Positions 10,850 through 23,419 of a DNA stretch of 64,000 nucleotides are shown here, piece by piece (position 1 is the first letter of the stretch; every line of letters starts with the position of its first letter). This DNA comes from Phallusia mammillata (Eukaryota > Chordata > Ascidiacea > Phlebobranchia > Ascidiidae): NCBI GenBank assembly GCA_003260075.1, contig QLIY01000064.1, forward strand, positions 159,550 through 223,549, in the 5' to 3' direction. Below the pieces are notes generated by a model. That model searched no databases and had not been told where the DNA came from. It saw only the letters and a list, made by a program, of their open reading frames with translations. A program made the translations under genes and the position numbers.

Positions 10850-13800
10850 ATGTTGCAGAACCGGTGCAAAAATGTAAAAACTGATAAGAAAAAAATCTCA
10901 TAAATCAAAGAAAGGAGGTTGCTTAAAATGACACTTAATGATATTTTAGTTACGGTCGACCGCACAATGCTCGTTGAGGAACCCGATTAACAACACGGAA
11001 AACTTTATTCTGTAGAGGTTCTGCGCTGAATTTAGAGGCAATCTTCTCAAATGTCTGTCACTTCAGACTGTAAGTAAACGCCTTCAATCTTGTGACAGAA
11101 ACTGATTTTAATATTCGTGATAATTTGCCGTTATTTATGGTTTGGGTTATCCCCGTTGGACAAAGTTTTATTGACTTCATTGGACCCGGAAATGCATTGC
11201 AATTGATGGGTCCAAAGTTTGTCACTGTTCTCTTGTGCATGTGAAGTAAAGGTCTGGCCAAACGTCAATCAAGTGGTTCCATTATAACGCTCCTCACTAA
11301 ACTCACCTTCATGTTTACATAGATTATGAAACATCTTCAATTACAAACCAATTACATATAACTGAAACGAACATCAACATGTCAAACATATGACAGTGCC
11401 GGGATTAAGAAGGTTGGAAGCTGTTTAAGAGTTTTAAATCAAGGGTGAAATAATATAAAAGTGAGAATTAATTGGGGACTGAACATAAATGTGAAATTAC
11501 TGTCTATGATTTTGCGTTCCAAGAAACCTTTGTAAGTCACTTTAGAACCAGACTTTTGTTGGTTTCTGATGCCGAGCAGTTTAAAGGGAGCTTGCTTGCT
11601 TACATTTGAATCAGTTAAGGAATTCAACGCTTGTTTTGCATTACATAATTGCTCATCTAACGATCGTAGTTTCTAAAGTAAGTAATACGCTAACTTATTT
11701 GTCATAAAACTCGATACGAAGAAAAATGTAGTGGTTTGCTGCTTGACTACGTGTCCCAACTATTGTAGTTTCGGCGATGTTTACAACTCGATAAAAAGTT
11801 ATTGTTAGTTTTTTTATGATATATTTGGCAATGTAACAGAGAAATAATGTTTGTTGTTTTGGTGCTTGTTGTTCTGGAAAAGTGTTTTCCTAGCAAACAG
11901 ATAAACGCTCTATAGATAATTCAAACCCTTGTTCCTTTGAATTTTCGAAAAGCGAACTCATCATTTTAATCCAGAGATTGTCCAGCTGAACCCAATTGAA
12001 CTCAAGCGCTGCTTTGAGGGGTTATTGGGTTTCAAAAGAAATGATTTCTCCGCAAATTGTCCCATCAGACATGTATTAAATATCCGGAACTTAATCCGTA
12101 AGTTTTACGAAATACTTTGATCAGTCAGTTGGTAAATTCCGCTTTAAAGCCACCGATGCAATAACAAGTTAAACTGCGGAACAGAATTTAAATTATTGCA
12201 CATACAACAAAATTGTGATTGGTATTTGATACCCCCCCCCCTTTACGAAATACTTTGATCAGTCAGTTGGTAAATTCCGCTTTAAAGCCCCCGATGCAAT
12301 AACAGGTTAAACTGCGGTACAGAATTTAAATTATTGCACATACAACAAATTTTTGTTAGATTTTTGATGAAACTTACAAAAGTGAATAACAAATGGACAC
12401 ACATCAAAAACCACCACCCGCAGTGGGACTCGAACCCTTAACCTAATGAATTTCGCTTTCTACCCTTCACCTACTTTCGGCGAAGACTTATACTACTACT
12501 ACTATATTTGTTTAATATTGTTTGCAAGTTTTGACTTTTATCCAATTTCATTTCTGTTCTCCCGGACACAAGTTAAAAAGATGTGGTTTTTAACATACAA
12601 GTTATGGAAGCATAAATTCAGAGTTTAATTAAAATTCCACGAAACCAACTGAAAGTGTTCAAACTCCAAACGGTTTAAAGTTACACTGACACAATTTTCA
12701 GATGAAAGGTGAACACGTGTTTGGCGCCAACACCCGTGCTTGTGATTGGTCAAGACGCGACGTGTGACATCGAGTACCCTTGTCAAGTGGTGACCTTTAG
12801 TAACCCCACTTACCTGAAGATTTAGTTGAAAAGAAGTCGGACAAGAAAATCACATGGTGGCTGGGAGCGGATATTCGAATCCGTCCTTTGTGTGAAGAAC
12901 ACAGCCCATTGTGACGACAGCGATTGAATGAAACGCAAGACTAGCAAGTATTTCGTAGTAAGTACTCTTTCGTGTTTTCCGTTTCAGTTGTGGAACTTCA
13001 AGGAAACTGATTTTGCCAACCCCCCCCCCGACAGCGATTGAATGAAACGCAAGACTAGCAAGTATTTCGTAGTAAGTTCTTTTTCGTGTTTTCCGTTTCA
13101 GTTGTAGAACTTCAAGGAAACTGATTTTGCCAGCAGGTGTTGAATTAGATACATTTGTGTTCATTGAAGCGAGAGGATTTCCAGCGTAGCTTGTTATGAT
13201 TTAGGGCGTAGGACAGTATATCTTCAAATTAATGTGAAGATCTGTAGCGAGATTCAGCAGGTTTTGTCCAATTGTGATTGTAGCAAATACTTTTTAATAT
13301 ACGAATGTGATATCAGCCTCACTACATATAGTTTCTTGGCAAATGTACAGCTGCCAGAAGAGTTCTATAAACTTGATATTATGCCTGACAGTAATAGCTT
13401 AGATATATATAGTTTCTTGTCAGTTGAAAAGTTATTGTTTTTCAAGGAGATGTGAATGGCTTTCAGCTATCCACTTAAACCCTGTAGTGTAAGTTTGGGG
13501 AGGCGGGATAGTTGATTGTATCCGTACTGATATAGCAGGGCGAACTTCACACTATAGTTGTTATGAAACGAAATTCGTGGGAGTGCGATCTTGTTGACCC
13601 CCCCCCCTCCACTTAAACCCTGTAGTGTAAGTTTGGGGAGGCGGGATAGTTGATTATATCCGTACTGATATAGCAGGGCGAACTTCACACTATAGTTATG
13701 AAACGAAATTCGTGGGAGTGCGATCTTGTTGGGATGATAACACGCGATAATGCCAGTTTTAAGGCAGACTGGTCGGAGAAAATACTCGCAAATTGTCAGG

Positions 13801-14640
13801 TGACACAAATTCCAGTCTCATATCAAGATTGAATTGAGGAATGACAAACACATTGCCCGGTAAAGCTTGCTGTTTGAAGTCGTGTTGATTCAACGAGAAA
13901 GACCGGCTGAAACAAGCGATTAAGTGACCAGGAATGCTTCAGATGTGCTAATGAATTGCGCTAGGCCGGTTTTACTAAGTTACCTTATGAGGAGAAATCT
14001 CTATTATTCCTAGTAACCAGAATTCTCAATGGCGCTGAAACGAACGAAGTAGTGGCGTCGGAAAATGGGCGTTTCTTTCCGCATCGCTTCATATTACAAG
14101 TGGGGTGGCGCGATTGTGAGCTCATAGTAACCGGCGTTGTCGAGTCATAATGCGTTTACTATCAACTTTGTTGACTTTGGATTGTGTCGTCGACAATCCA
14201 CGTTCTTGGGTAAACAATGTTCTTTATGCCGAAAGTTTGTTTTGCTATAAATTGCAAACAATGTGTTATTATGAGTCATAATGGTGTTTGACAGAATTGG
14301 AAGTTTTTTTCAGGATATCTTTGTGAAAAAGGCAACTTTGTGGTATTTTCGCTAAAATATTTATGACTTTGGCCATGAAAATAACGCAACGTTGGAACAT
14401 CTGTGCTAATTTCGCTTCAAAATACCAGAACGATACAAAGTTTTGCTGTAAAGTGTCGTTATGTTGTTATTTTGCTGACAAAAGTAAAAAAATATTGAGT
14501 TATTTCGTTTGAAAACGAAGCTGTTTGCGCATTTGTTTGTTAGGTAGGTGAAATCATACAAAAGTAAATGTTTGGAACATTTTAAAAGTTTTGATTTTTG
14601 TCGTCGGAAGATAAGGTTCACTATGTAAAGTCAAATTCAA
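10850..14640. other. Intergenic, no gene recognised; three C10 joins
   Basis: No conserved protein was recognised on either strand. C10 runs at 12232-12241, 13020-13029 and 13598-13607 each lie between copies of about 105-125 bases (roughly 12103-12212/12242-12350, 12915-13019/13030-13135, 13469-13597/13608-13730). Apparent repeated-domain reading frames on the minus strand here come from those copies. A tRNA-like B-box (GGGTTCGAGTCCC on the minus strand) lies near 12425. Confidence 0.6.
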
Positions 14641-14673
14641 CAATCTTGCAATTTTTCAGATTTTTGTTCAACA

Positions 14674-15630
14674 ATGAAGTGTTTGCGTTTCTTAATTTTC
14701 CTTATCATTGTATCCGCAACTTTTGCGTACAATGCGAGAGAAAGACAGAAACGTAGAGGTCCGGATCGGTGTCCTCTCTCGATGTCTCTGTGCAAATGTG
14801 GAAGACGTGGAGAAGTCACGTGCTCTGATGAAAACTGCTTGCAGCGCCTCCCAACGGCCAATATGTCGACACGGGAGGGCGCTAATGTCAGAAGTTTATT
14901 TGTTACAAGGTGGGAAACTTTTTTATGTTTTAATGAGTTCTTATGTAATTATTACTGCAATTTGCTTATCCTGTATGTTGGACATTTGTTTTAAGCCAAA
15001 AATTTTATTGTTTATTAAATATTTGAGAAAGTGAAAGAGAAGGCAAATAGGATGTAAAACCTTCCGCCCCCCTTAATTCAATTTCAAATTGTTTGCTTAG
15101 GGCGAGAATGATGGGTTGATTCTCAAAGGTCAGATAAAGTTTAATCGGCGTTAAAATCTATAATTGTTTTGATAGCCACAATGGATTGTTTGTTTACCCC
15201 ACAAAGCGGAAATCGTAACAAAGAAAGTGACATAACATCGCCAATTTGTTACACTCGAGAAGATTTATTGTAAATTTTGACAGAACCAGTTCTCTCTTCG
15301 ATGTCAATAGAAATCCTAACCCACCGATCAATAATTACGTCACATCACAGGCGCATGACGACAAATGGTTGCCCGCGTTACAAATATATTTTCACGATTA
15401 AAACATTTCATTTTTTGTGCAGAATGAAAAATTACGTTAATGCAGTAACGCAGTGGTCGGCAACCGCCGGTCCGCGAGGAGTTCGTTACGGGGCCGTATA
15501 GTATTTCTGGTTAAATGCTTTAAAACATTTTGCCCATGTATCCCGGGGATAATAAACTGATTTAAGCGTTTTCATTGCTGAATATTTGTAATTTTTTAAA
15601 GTCCGGTCTGCGATAAAATTTCAGTTTCAG

Positions 15631-15706
<76 letters not shown>

Positions 15707-17227
15707 TGATTTAAGCGTTTTCATTGCTGAATATTTGTAATTTTTTAAACGCCGGGCCGCGATAAATTTTCAGTTTCAGTAACGGTCCCAACACAAAAAA
15801 AGGTTGTCGACTCCTGCAGTAACGTATACTTCGTCTTAGGAATAGCCAACTTTTCAGCGAACTTAATCATAGTTTCTGCTGCAATTTATCAATGAAAAAC
15901 TCAACAAAGTAATGTTTTGTGTTTTTAGGCAGAAAGATTTGCTTGTGATCCGAAATGACGACTTGGGTAAAGTCCCCAACCTGCGAAAGGTGAAACTGAT
16001 CAACAATCGAATGTTGGGAGCAATTCAACATAACGCTTTCCAACATACACCTAATATCACACAGTGAGTCGTCTGCCATGCGGTTGTGACGTAACAATCC
16101 GGTTAATTGTGATGTGATTAATTATTCCGCTGTGACAAATTGTTTCATCGATTGGAAGGTAACATCTGTCGAAGGGACCAAATTTTATGCAACAATTTTG
16201 TAATTCTAACACAATTAGGAATTAAAATTCAGAGTTGCATTTGGGTCAATTTAATTTGAAATATGTTGCCAAACGAAATTGTGTTACATAATGACTTCTT
16301 ATTAAGGATGGCCAAAATTGTAACTGTTCTGTTTGGCTGAGCACCGAGCATCACATCGTTTGAGGCTCGGCCGACTGCACTCAGTTCAGTTTTATAGTTT
16401 TCCAAGGTCCCTTACGTCAGCAGCGGTGTATTAAACTCTACAGGCCCAGAAGTACGTGTTTTCCATCATCTAACGCATATATAAAAACATTCACTTTTGT
16501 TCTTGGTTAACCTTGTTAAGAAACCTTGTTTCGTATGTTAGCAGGGTATAAATATGAAATTTAGTGCTCGGGTCAGTTTGTGCTACTGCTCGGCATAAAA
16601 ACAGCGATGCTCGGTACCGAGTACTCGGGTTCTGGCTGGGATCTGCCCATCCTACTTCTTAACAATAATGTTGAGAGTTGAAGAAAACTGAAATAAATGT
16701 AAACAGAAGTTTCTAACAATGTTGTAGGAACTCGTTTGTGATAAATCTGCCCAATTCATGTTTATATTTATCAAAATCAAGACATAGTTGTTTTTTATTC
16801 CATGTTTTCCTTCTTATTCCAGACTCGATCTCCACCACAACGCGTTCAAAGCTTTCCCATCAGCAATCCGGCTTCTCCGCAATCTCGTTTCACTCAACCT
16901 GGGAGGAAACCAGATATCCTACATTCCCACGTCTGCGTTCGATAACAATCCGAACCTACAGCGTCTGATTCTCAGAAGGAACAAGATAGAGAGTTTCCCA
17001 CGAGCCCTCCCTGCCGCTTTGGTTAAATTGTCGATGGGACAAAACCTTCTCGGCTCTCTCGTTGATATTTCTCACCTCACAAACCTAACTGTTCTTCGGC
17101 TTAATTCGAACAGATTGACGCGCGTGCATGCGGGCCTCCTCCCCACTTCACTTCGCGAATTGAGCGTCTGTCAGAACCTGCTAACGTCACAGAGCTTATT
17201 GTCCGTCGACAATTTGGAAAAACTCCG

Positions 17228-17300
<73 letters not shown>

Positions 17301-19599
17301 TGGCGGGGAATCCCCGTTTCGGACGAATCGCGCGGGAAACGTTTTTCAAATCGACCAATCAGCTTCGAGAACTAGACCTGAGAAGTTGCGGGATTGAGGA
17401 AATGGACCGTGACGCGTTTGCGAACCTCGAGCGCCTCCGTGCGGTAGATTTGTCAGGGAATCGATTGCGAAAATTCGATGAAGATTGGCTGAAATTTAGC
17501 GGGAAACTGCAGCACGTGGGTTTCGCCAACAACACGTGGCATTGTACTTGCGATATGTACGCTGCGCTCATCGGATTTCAGGGAGAGGCAAGTCGACGAG
17601 CTTCGACCAATCACAGGTCGGTGTTGCTTAGCAACGATATCTCTTTGTGTTGTGGTTTCAGATCAGGCAACAAAATGAACATTTTACTCTGAAAGTTATA
17701 TTTTGTGAATGCTCAGACCATTTTTATCAAATTTTAACGAATTAAATATTTAAAAAAACACATATTAATAATTTATGTACTGTACCGATTACTGTGTTTT
17801 ACCTTACAACGCCAAACTTTCTCATGTTTATCTTTTGAAATGCATTATTTACAATTATCCTTTAATTTCTAGAATGGAATTTTCGCCGGCCGACTTTGAA
17901 ACCATTGAATGCTCGTCCTTGGATTATACGTTGCGCTTGTCCAACATAGAAGGTAAGCTGACTTAACGTTAGGCTGATTGTATTTAAATTCAATGCCGTC
18001 ATTTTCTCTGCAGCGATGATGTCTGACGTCAACCACAAGATGGCAGCATACAACTTTTCAACTTGTCCGAAGATTTCTGGGGGTTGGGAGTTGAATCGAC
18101 CCCGACCTAGTGGTGAGAAACAGTTTATTTTTTATTCCTGACGAGATTTTCACAGTTTTTGTTTGTTTTTGTTGTTCTTTAAAATAAGATTCCACAACAA
18201 CACAGCAACCTACAACAACGGAGGCTATAACAAGAAAATATACAACCAGAAAACCTACGGCAACAAAAACCACAACCAGAAAATCAACAACACCTACAGC
18301 AAAAACTAAAACAACAACCAGACAACCTACAACAACCAGACAACCTACAACACCTACAACTCAAACAACAACCAGAAAACCTACAACAACAACCAGAAAA
18401 CCTACAACAACAACCAGAAAGCCTACAACGACCAGAACAACAAGAAAGCCTACAACAACACCTGAAAAACCTACAACTCCAAGTACAACAACAAAACCTA
18501 CAACAACAACAACGGAATTGCCTACTCTCCAAGCAAAGCCAGCTGAGCCGGGTAAGCAATGATTTTTCCCACTTCATAAACCTCTCGAGTTTAAACTCTT
18601 TGTTTTTGTTGCAGCGCGGTTTTGTACAGACAGCGGGGATTGTAAGTTTCCTTTCACCGACGGTGGGGTCGAATACACCAACTCTTGTGCTCCTGGAACG
18701 TGGGGAGATTGGTGTAAAATAGAGGGCTCGTGGGATTACTGCAAACCGTGCACGGTAAGTTATATTGTCCGCATGTTTGACACGCCTGGTTTACACTAAT
18801 ACACTTCGTGTTCACCACACGAGGTCAGTGCTGAGCTACTGCGCGTTGATTGTAGAATCTGTATCGGTTGTTGTGATTTAACACAGTGGTCGGCAACCGC
18901 CGGTCCGCGAGTATCATTCCTGGGCCGTATAAGTTTTCAGGTTAAATGCTTCAAAATATTTGGCCCATGTATCCCGGGGATAATAAACTAATTTAAGCGT
19001 TTTCATTGCTAAACATTTGTAGATTTTTAATGCCGGTCTGCGATAAAATTTGAGTTTCAAAAACGCTCCGCATTACAAAAAAGGTTGCCAAAACCTAATT
19101 TAAAGTACACATGCCAATAGATTTGGAATAATATTGAGCATTTTAAATATTTCAGACGGCCAAAATATGTTCGACCATTGCTCGTGTTTTGGGCAGATAA
19201 ATGTATCCCATGTGCTGGTCTGCGTCGGTTGTTGGTGTTTAAAGCAAATGTCGTTACAAAGTTAGTTCTTCCAAAGGATTGTAATAAACCACCCACCTTG
19301 CGTTTGCAAAACCTCACATGCCAGTTGGACTGACCTGATATTGAGTTTTTTCTACCTCAATTCTGTTTTTACAAGTTGATCAAGTCACAACTTAATCATT
19401 CGTTATTGTTTTAATTTTTTCCAGTAGTGAAGAAATGTTTGATCGAAGTTGAACGACTTCGCGTGGATATTTTGATCGCTCATCGGATTTGTGGGAGAGA
19501 CCATCAACATTACTCAACTTATTTATATAATCGCGTACTGCTGCCTTTCGTCGTCACATGTGTTTTCGTGGTAGTGCTCGTGTGTTTATAATAAATGTT
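14674..19599 (+). CDS. Secreted/anchored LRR protein with Thr-rich stalk and fibronectin-II-like domain
   Basis: Coding exons are 14674-14909, 15929-16063, 16823-17616, 17873-17952, 18014-18112, 18189-18551 and 18615-18754, then a last exon from about 19426. The start gives a signal peptide (MKCLRFLIFLIIVSATFA) and a cysteine-rich LRR N-cap (CPLSMSLCKC). Exon 3 encodes several leucine-rich repeats (e.g. LVSLNLGGNQISYIPTSAF, LQRLILRRNKI) and a C-cap with WHCTCD. Exon 6 is almost all Thr, Lys, Arg, Pro and Gln (TTRKPTTTT-type repeats), a likely O-glycosylated stalk. Exon 7 has CKFPF, then Y..SC, then WGDWC and WDYC, the spacing of a fibronectin type II module. A 73-C run (17228-17300) interrupts exon 3. 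The C-terminus is unresolved: direct splicing gives an immediate stop, while a later donor would reach a hydrophobic tail. AATAAA lies near 19590. Probably an extracellular binding or recognition protein; ligand unknown. Confidence 0.8.
15451..15816. mobile_element. hAT-like MITE, family D, with perfect 8-bp target duplication
   Basis: Begins CAGTGGTCGGCAAC and ends GGTTGTCGACTCCTG. The octamer CAGTAACG flanks both sides exactly (15443-15450 and 15817-15824). It is interrupted by a 76-C run with a duplicated arm. A second copy lies at 18884-19095. Located in the first intron of the LRR gene. Confidence 0.85.
15631..15706. other. C76 run between near-identical arms (probable assembly join)
   Basis: The segment starting TGATTTAAGCGTTTTCATTG occurs on both sides with a few substitutions. 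The differences look like allelic divergence. Confidence 0.8.
17228..17300. other. C73 run inside an LRR coding exon (probable assembly artefact)
   Basis: The run shifts the reading frame. If it is collapsed so that ...LEKLR is followed directly by LAGNPRF, the LRR consensus L-xx-L-x-L-xx-N is exact. The polyproline and polyglycine translations across it should be ignored. Confidence 0.8.
18884..19095. mobile_element. hAT-like MITE, family D (copy 2)
   Basis: Shares CAGTGGTCGGCAACCGCCGG and GTATCCCGGGGATAATAAAC with the copy at 15451. The right end (GGTTGCC...) is partly degraded. Flanks ATTTAACA and AATTTAAA suggest an eroded target duplication. In the last intron of the LRR gene. Confidence 0.7.
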
Positions 19600-20820
19600 T
19601 ACAAAAAAAGTGATTTATGGTCACTGTTATCACAAAATTTTTATTGGAAGCAAATCTTGTGAACATCTGTGTTGTTTAAAAACTGAATTTAACAATAACA
19701 CGCAAACATTTTAATAGTTTAAATAAATGTTAGCATGTATTTTCATGCATTGTTTGGGTTTGGCAAATGTGTACTCGTAACACGTGCAACGCTTGAGTGG
19801 CTGCTCTTACGCGACACATGTGGCTGAATTATGTAATTTACAGGGCCGATAGTAAAAGCGGAACACTGACTGCTGTGCTGTCTAACTTTGTAAGTCGTAC
19901 AAAAACTTTTAGAAGATGATGGCAGGTGTTTTATTTAGTTTTTTAATAAAAACAAACAGTCTTACGTCAAATTAATCCAAAATATGACAGTCACTTATGC
20001 GAATTTTTAGCGGCGTTGGCCTTGTAATTTTGGTGGTGGTGCAAATAGCAATAGTAAAACCGGATGTAGATTCAATTTTTTTTCATGAAATTATTAAGAT
20101 GTGTCAAATCAGGAGGTAATGCAAAGTCAAAAACTCAAATGCTATTACAAAAGGATTCATATTTTGATGCGGTAACTTCAGATTTAGTAAAACTGACAAA
20201 CTAGAGAAAGTGGAGCAGCATACACTTTGCAAGTTTTGTTTCCAAAAATGCAAATAGTTGGCGGTTTCGTTCAATGAACGCAACACCCAGAAAATAACCA
20301 TTATTAATAAGTTTTAGTTGTATTAGTTTCAACATTGTTTCTGTGTTAGATATGCACGTGCAAATGTGAAAGCATGCCAACTAAAGTTTGACACTTCAAG
20401 AAAGTGTCCATAAATAAACGCCTTTTCCAAAGCACTTGTTTACTTTTTTCCGAAGCACTTGTTTAGCAAATAAAGTTTCTATAGTTCTTAAGTTCTGTCT
20501 ATTTCACCATTTGCTTTTAAAAGGTTGGGTAATTGTAACAACAGTTGCAAGGGTGCATGAATTTGAAGTGTTTGTTCTGAATGGTGCACGAAAAACACGC
20601 TTGAAAAGGTTACAGCACTTATGCCAGTAACTTTTGCTGATAACTTTTTTATCTTACGTTTATCTTTTCAGAACCATTTTAGTGCAGACTTGTTCACAAA
20701 CTGTTCTAAGCCAAACATAAATAATTTTTGTTCACATAAATTTTGTGTCAGTATATATAGTTTGTGCTCTTGCCATCAGAAAAAAGAATCAAGGGACCAA
20801 AAATCATCTTTCAGCAAATG
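19600..20820. other. Intergenic between the LRR gene and CTDNEP1
   Basis: AT-rich sequence with no recognised coding exon, RNA gene or repeat end. It probably contains the CTDNEP1 promoter and 5' leader. Confidence 0.5.
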
Positions 20821-20825
20821 ATTCA

Positions 20826-23415
20826 ATGTTTCCAAAAGCGTTTTGGAATTTTTTCTCAGCAACTTGGAGTTTTCTTTTATATTTTTTCCGCAAGAATGTC
20901 AGAAAAGTGGGTGAGATGTTTTTATTTAAATGTAGTGCTATCATTAACATTTGTACTTGTTTGAATCCAGCTGATTGCTCACCAAACTATCCGATATGAA
21001 GTTATGCCAGTTACACCAATTTCAAGACTCAGATTAGGTAGTTTTGATTAACTCATCTTTTGTAGTATTTATAACTAACGTCTAAGAGTTATTTGTTAAA
21101 TTTAACCAATCATAGTTTTGCTTGTGGTTCAATTCTTTTAACTTTGAACAGCAAAGTTTATAATTTTTTAACTAAAACCAAAATTTTGTTGGTGGCTTAC
21201 TGATTATTTAATTAACAACACTTTTGGAAATAACGAAACCATGGTAAAGGTGACTGACATTGCTAAAACTTCATATTTAACAGATACCTGTGTCCTATCC
21301 ATACACTTCTAACCAGAAAACACATCATTTCTACAGGTCAACTAAAGAAGAAGGTTTTAGTTCTTGATCTTGACGAAACGTTGATTCACTCCCGGCATGA
21401 TAGCGGGGGAATTATTCGACCAACTGTTAAACCTGACACACCCCCAGACTTTGTTTTAAAGGTTTGTGTTTCCAACATTTCAGTATTATCTTGTACTTAT
21501 TGAAAATACAAATACAGAAAAAATACTTTACGAAACCATGACTGGTGTTTAACACTTTCAGTGCGGTTGGTGTATATATATGAAAAGATATTTTGCATAG
21601 TGTGTGGATAAAAGTTTTCTATAAAAAATGTGAAAAATTGTGCGCAATAAATGAAACAACTAACAAAAGTCCACATAAAACGCATGCTTGTGTGATTGCT
21701 GGCCGCATTGAAAGTGTTAAGGATTGCACATTGTAATTCAGTTTAATTAAGGAGCCTGTTGTTTTGGTGTACAGACATATTTAGGTTTTAAAAACTTTAA
21801 ACAAACTTAAAATATGTATTTATACATCACTCAAACATTTTTTTCAGGTTGTAATCGATCGTCATCCTGTCAAGTTTTTTGTGCACAAGCGCCCTCATGT
21901 GGATTTTTTTCTCAGTGTTGTGAGTTTACCTCATATCTGTGTCGGATAAAATTGTCGCTATACTCAGGGTTTTTTTTAAGGTTTGGTTTGGGTGACCGCT
22001 AGGTAGTTTTAAGAGACCGCAAGTGTTTCATTTAAATACCAAAAACTTAGTTGCAGTTGCAAGTCCAAATTTTGGGAAACCGCTGGAGAAATTTGCCCTT
22101 AAAAAAAACACCTTAAAAAAAACACTGGCTGTACTTAAATTTAGTGCATGTTTTGTAACACCAGTAAGTTCAGTTGATCTGATAAGTTGCCTGATTTCTT
22201 CTTGTTTAAATTTTGTCAGTTAATTCAGTTTTCTACCAATTTATATTTACCAAACATTTCTGGTTGCTAACTTGTGACAAATATGTGTTCTCCAGGTTTG
22301 TCAGTGGTATGAACTCGTTGTTTTTACTGCGTCGATGGAAATTTATGGTTCTGCTGTTTGTGACAGACTTGATAAAAACAAAGGAATATTAAAAAGAAGA
22401 TATTACAGACAGGTACAGAAACAAAACTATTGTTGTTTTGTTATTTAACAATGAGAAGCCAAACAATTAAACTTGTGCGACTTTTGTTTGTGCTTCGAAC
22501 TTTGTTGTGGGTAATATGAGAATGCAGCTTGACGGTAACTTACAAAACAGCACAAACAAAAACTTTGTACTATTGTTTGCAAAGCTGAGCCATGATGCTG
22601 GCTCGTGTTTTAATCCTTACTTGCTTTTTCGTCAGTTGTTTGTGGGAGTGTACATAAACTGTAAAGATTGTACATTTAACTTTCAATTCTATGCGAGCTT
22701 ATAGTTTGTTTGTCAACATGCGCATGTTTTTGTAATGTTATTGTGCAGATTCTGTACTTACATCACGTTTTGTTTCAGCATTGCAAAGTAGACACTGGAA
22801 GTTTTACAAAAGATTTGTCGTTTGTCCACGCTGATTTATCGAGCATCATAATATTGGATAATTCACCGGGAGCATATAAAGGTTTTCCTGGTAAGCTCAC
22901 TGTCAAATACTATTTATATGTGACCTCACAAATCACTTTGTTTGTCAATAGAAAATGCTGTTCCAATTCGATCTTGGTTCGCTGATCCATTCGATACGGC
23001 ACTTTTAAATGTTTTGCCCATGTTGGATGCATTAAGGTAACATTTGTTTGTGTGTATGTTGATGGGATGCTTAAGTGATCCAACTAACCAGCCCTTTTTT
23101 GTACCCTTGTCTTAAACATGTATTTGGAATTGATAAGCTGGTTTCATAAATTTGCTAGTGTAGTCAATAAACTCTTGGACTTATCATTTAAACAGGGTTT
23201 AGGATAGAAAAAGTTTTCAGGTGGTACGCGATCAGTAAAAGATTGAGAACCACTGGTTTATTGCTGTGCAAACCTGTTGTGTTTTGGATGGATAATCATT
23301 TAGTAATTACCCAACTTTTGAGATGACTTGTTTACAAAATATTTGTTTCAGGTATTGCAACGATGTGCGGAACATTCTGCATCGCAACCGAGTCCAGCAT
23401 TTACAATGGCAGTAA
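20826..23415 (+). CDS. CTDNEP1: CTD nuclear envelope phosphatase 1 (Dullard), complete, 8 exons
   Basis: Exons 20826-20906, 20971-21037, 21337-21461, 21848-21919, 22296-22412, 22779-22890, 22952-23036 and 23352-23415 give 241 codons (240 residues; human about 244), all phases consistent. The N-terminus [21 protein letters not shown] is a membrane segment. The HAD-type catalytic motif DLDETL is at about residues 60-65, followed by [24 protein letters not shown], the DNSPGAYKG motif and [21 protein letters not shown]. In animals this nuclear-envelope and ER Ser/Thr phosphatase acts with CNEP1R1 on lipin and limits BMP signalling. The start codon is the only ATG that fits the family's N-terminal helix. 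The intron after exon 3 holds a piggyBac-like MITE. Confidence 0.95.
21549..21720. mobile_element. piggyBac-like MITE flanked by TTAA
   Basis: Bounded by TTAA at 21549-21552 and 21717-21720. The termini TTAACACTTTCAGTGCGG and CCGCATTGAAAGTGTTAA are near-perfect inverted repeats. 172 bp, non-coding, in a CTDNEP1 intron. Confidence 0.75.
23215..23260. repeat. hAT-like right-end remnant
   Basis: GATTGAGAACCACTGG matches the terminal sequence of the intact element at 26864-27144. The left end is not visible. In the last CTDNEP1 intron. Confidence 0.45.
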
Positions 23416-23419
23416 TGTT

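Noticed and set aside
12405..12480. Possible tRNA gene (B-box GGGTTCGAGTCCC on the minus strand)
   Set aside because: The T-stem does not pair properly and no acceptor stem or anticodon arm could be drawn; at most a tRNA-derived relic.
12850..13808. Two minus-strand frames with apparent duplicated domains
   Set aside because: The duplication comes from arms on either side of C10 runs. A single copy shows no family features or partner exons.
17101..17375. Polyproline (plus) and polyglycine (minus) proteins
   Set aside because: They are translations of the 73-C run in an LRR exon and are not real coding sequence.
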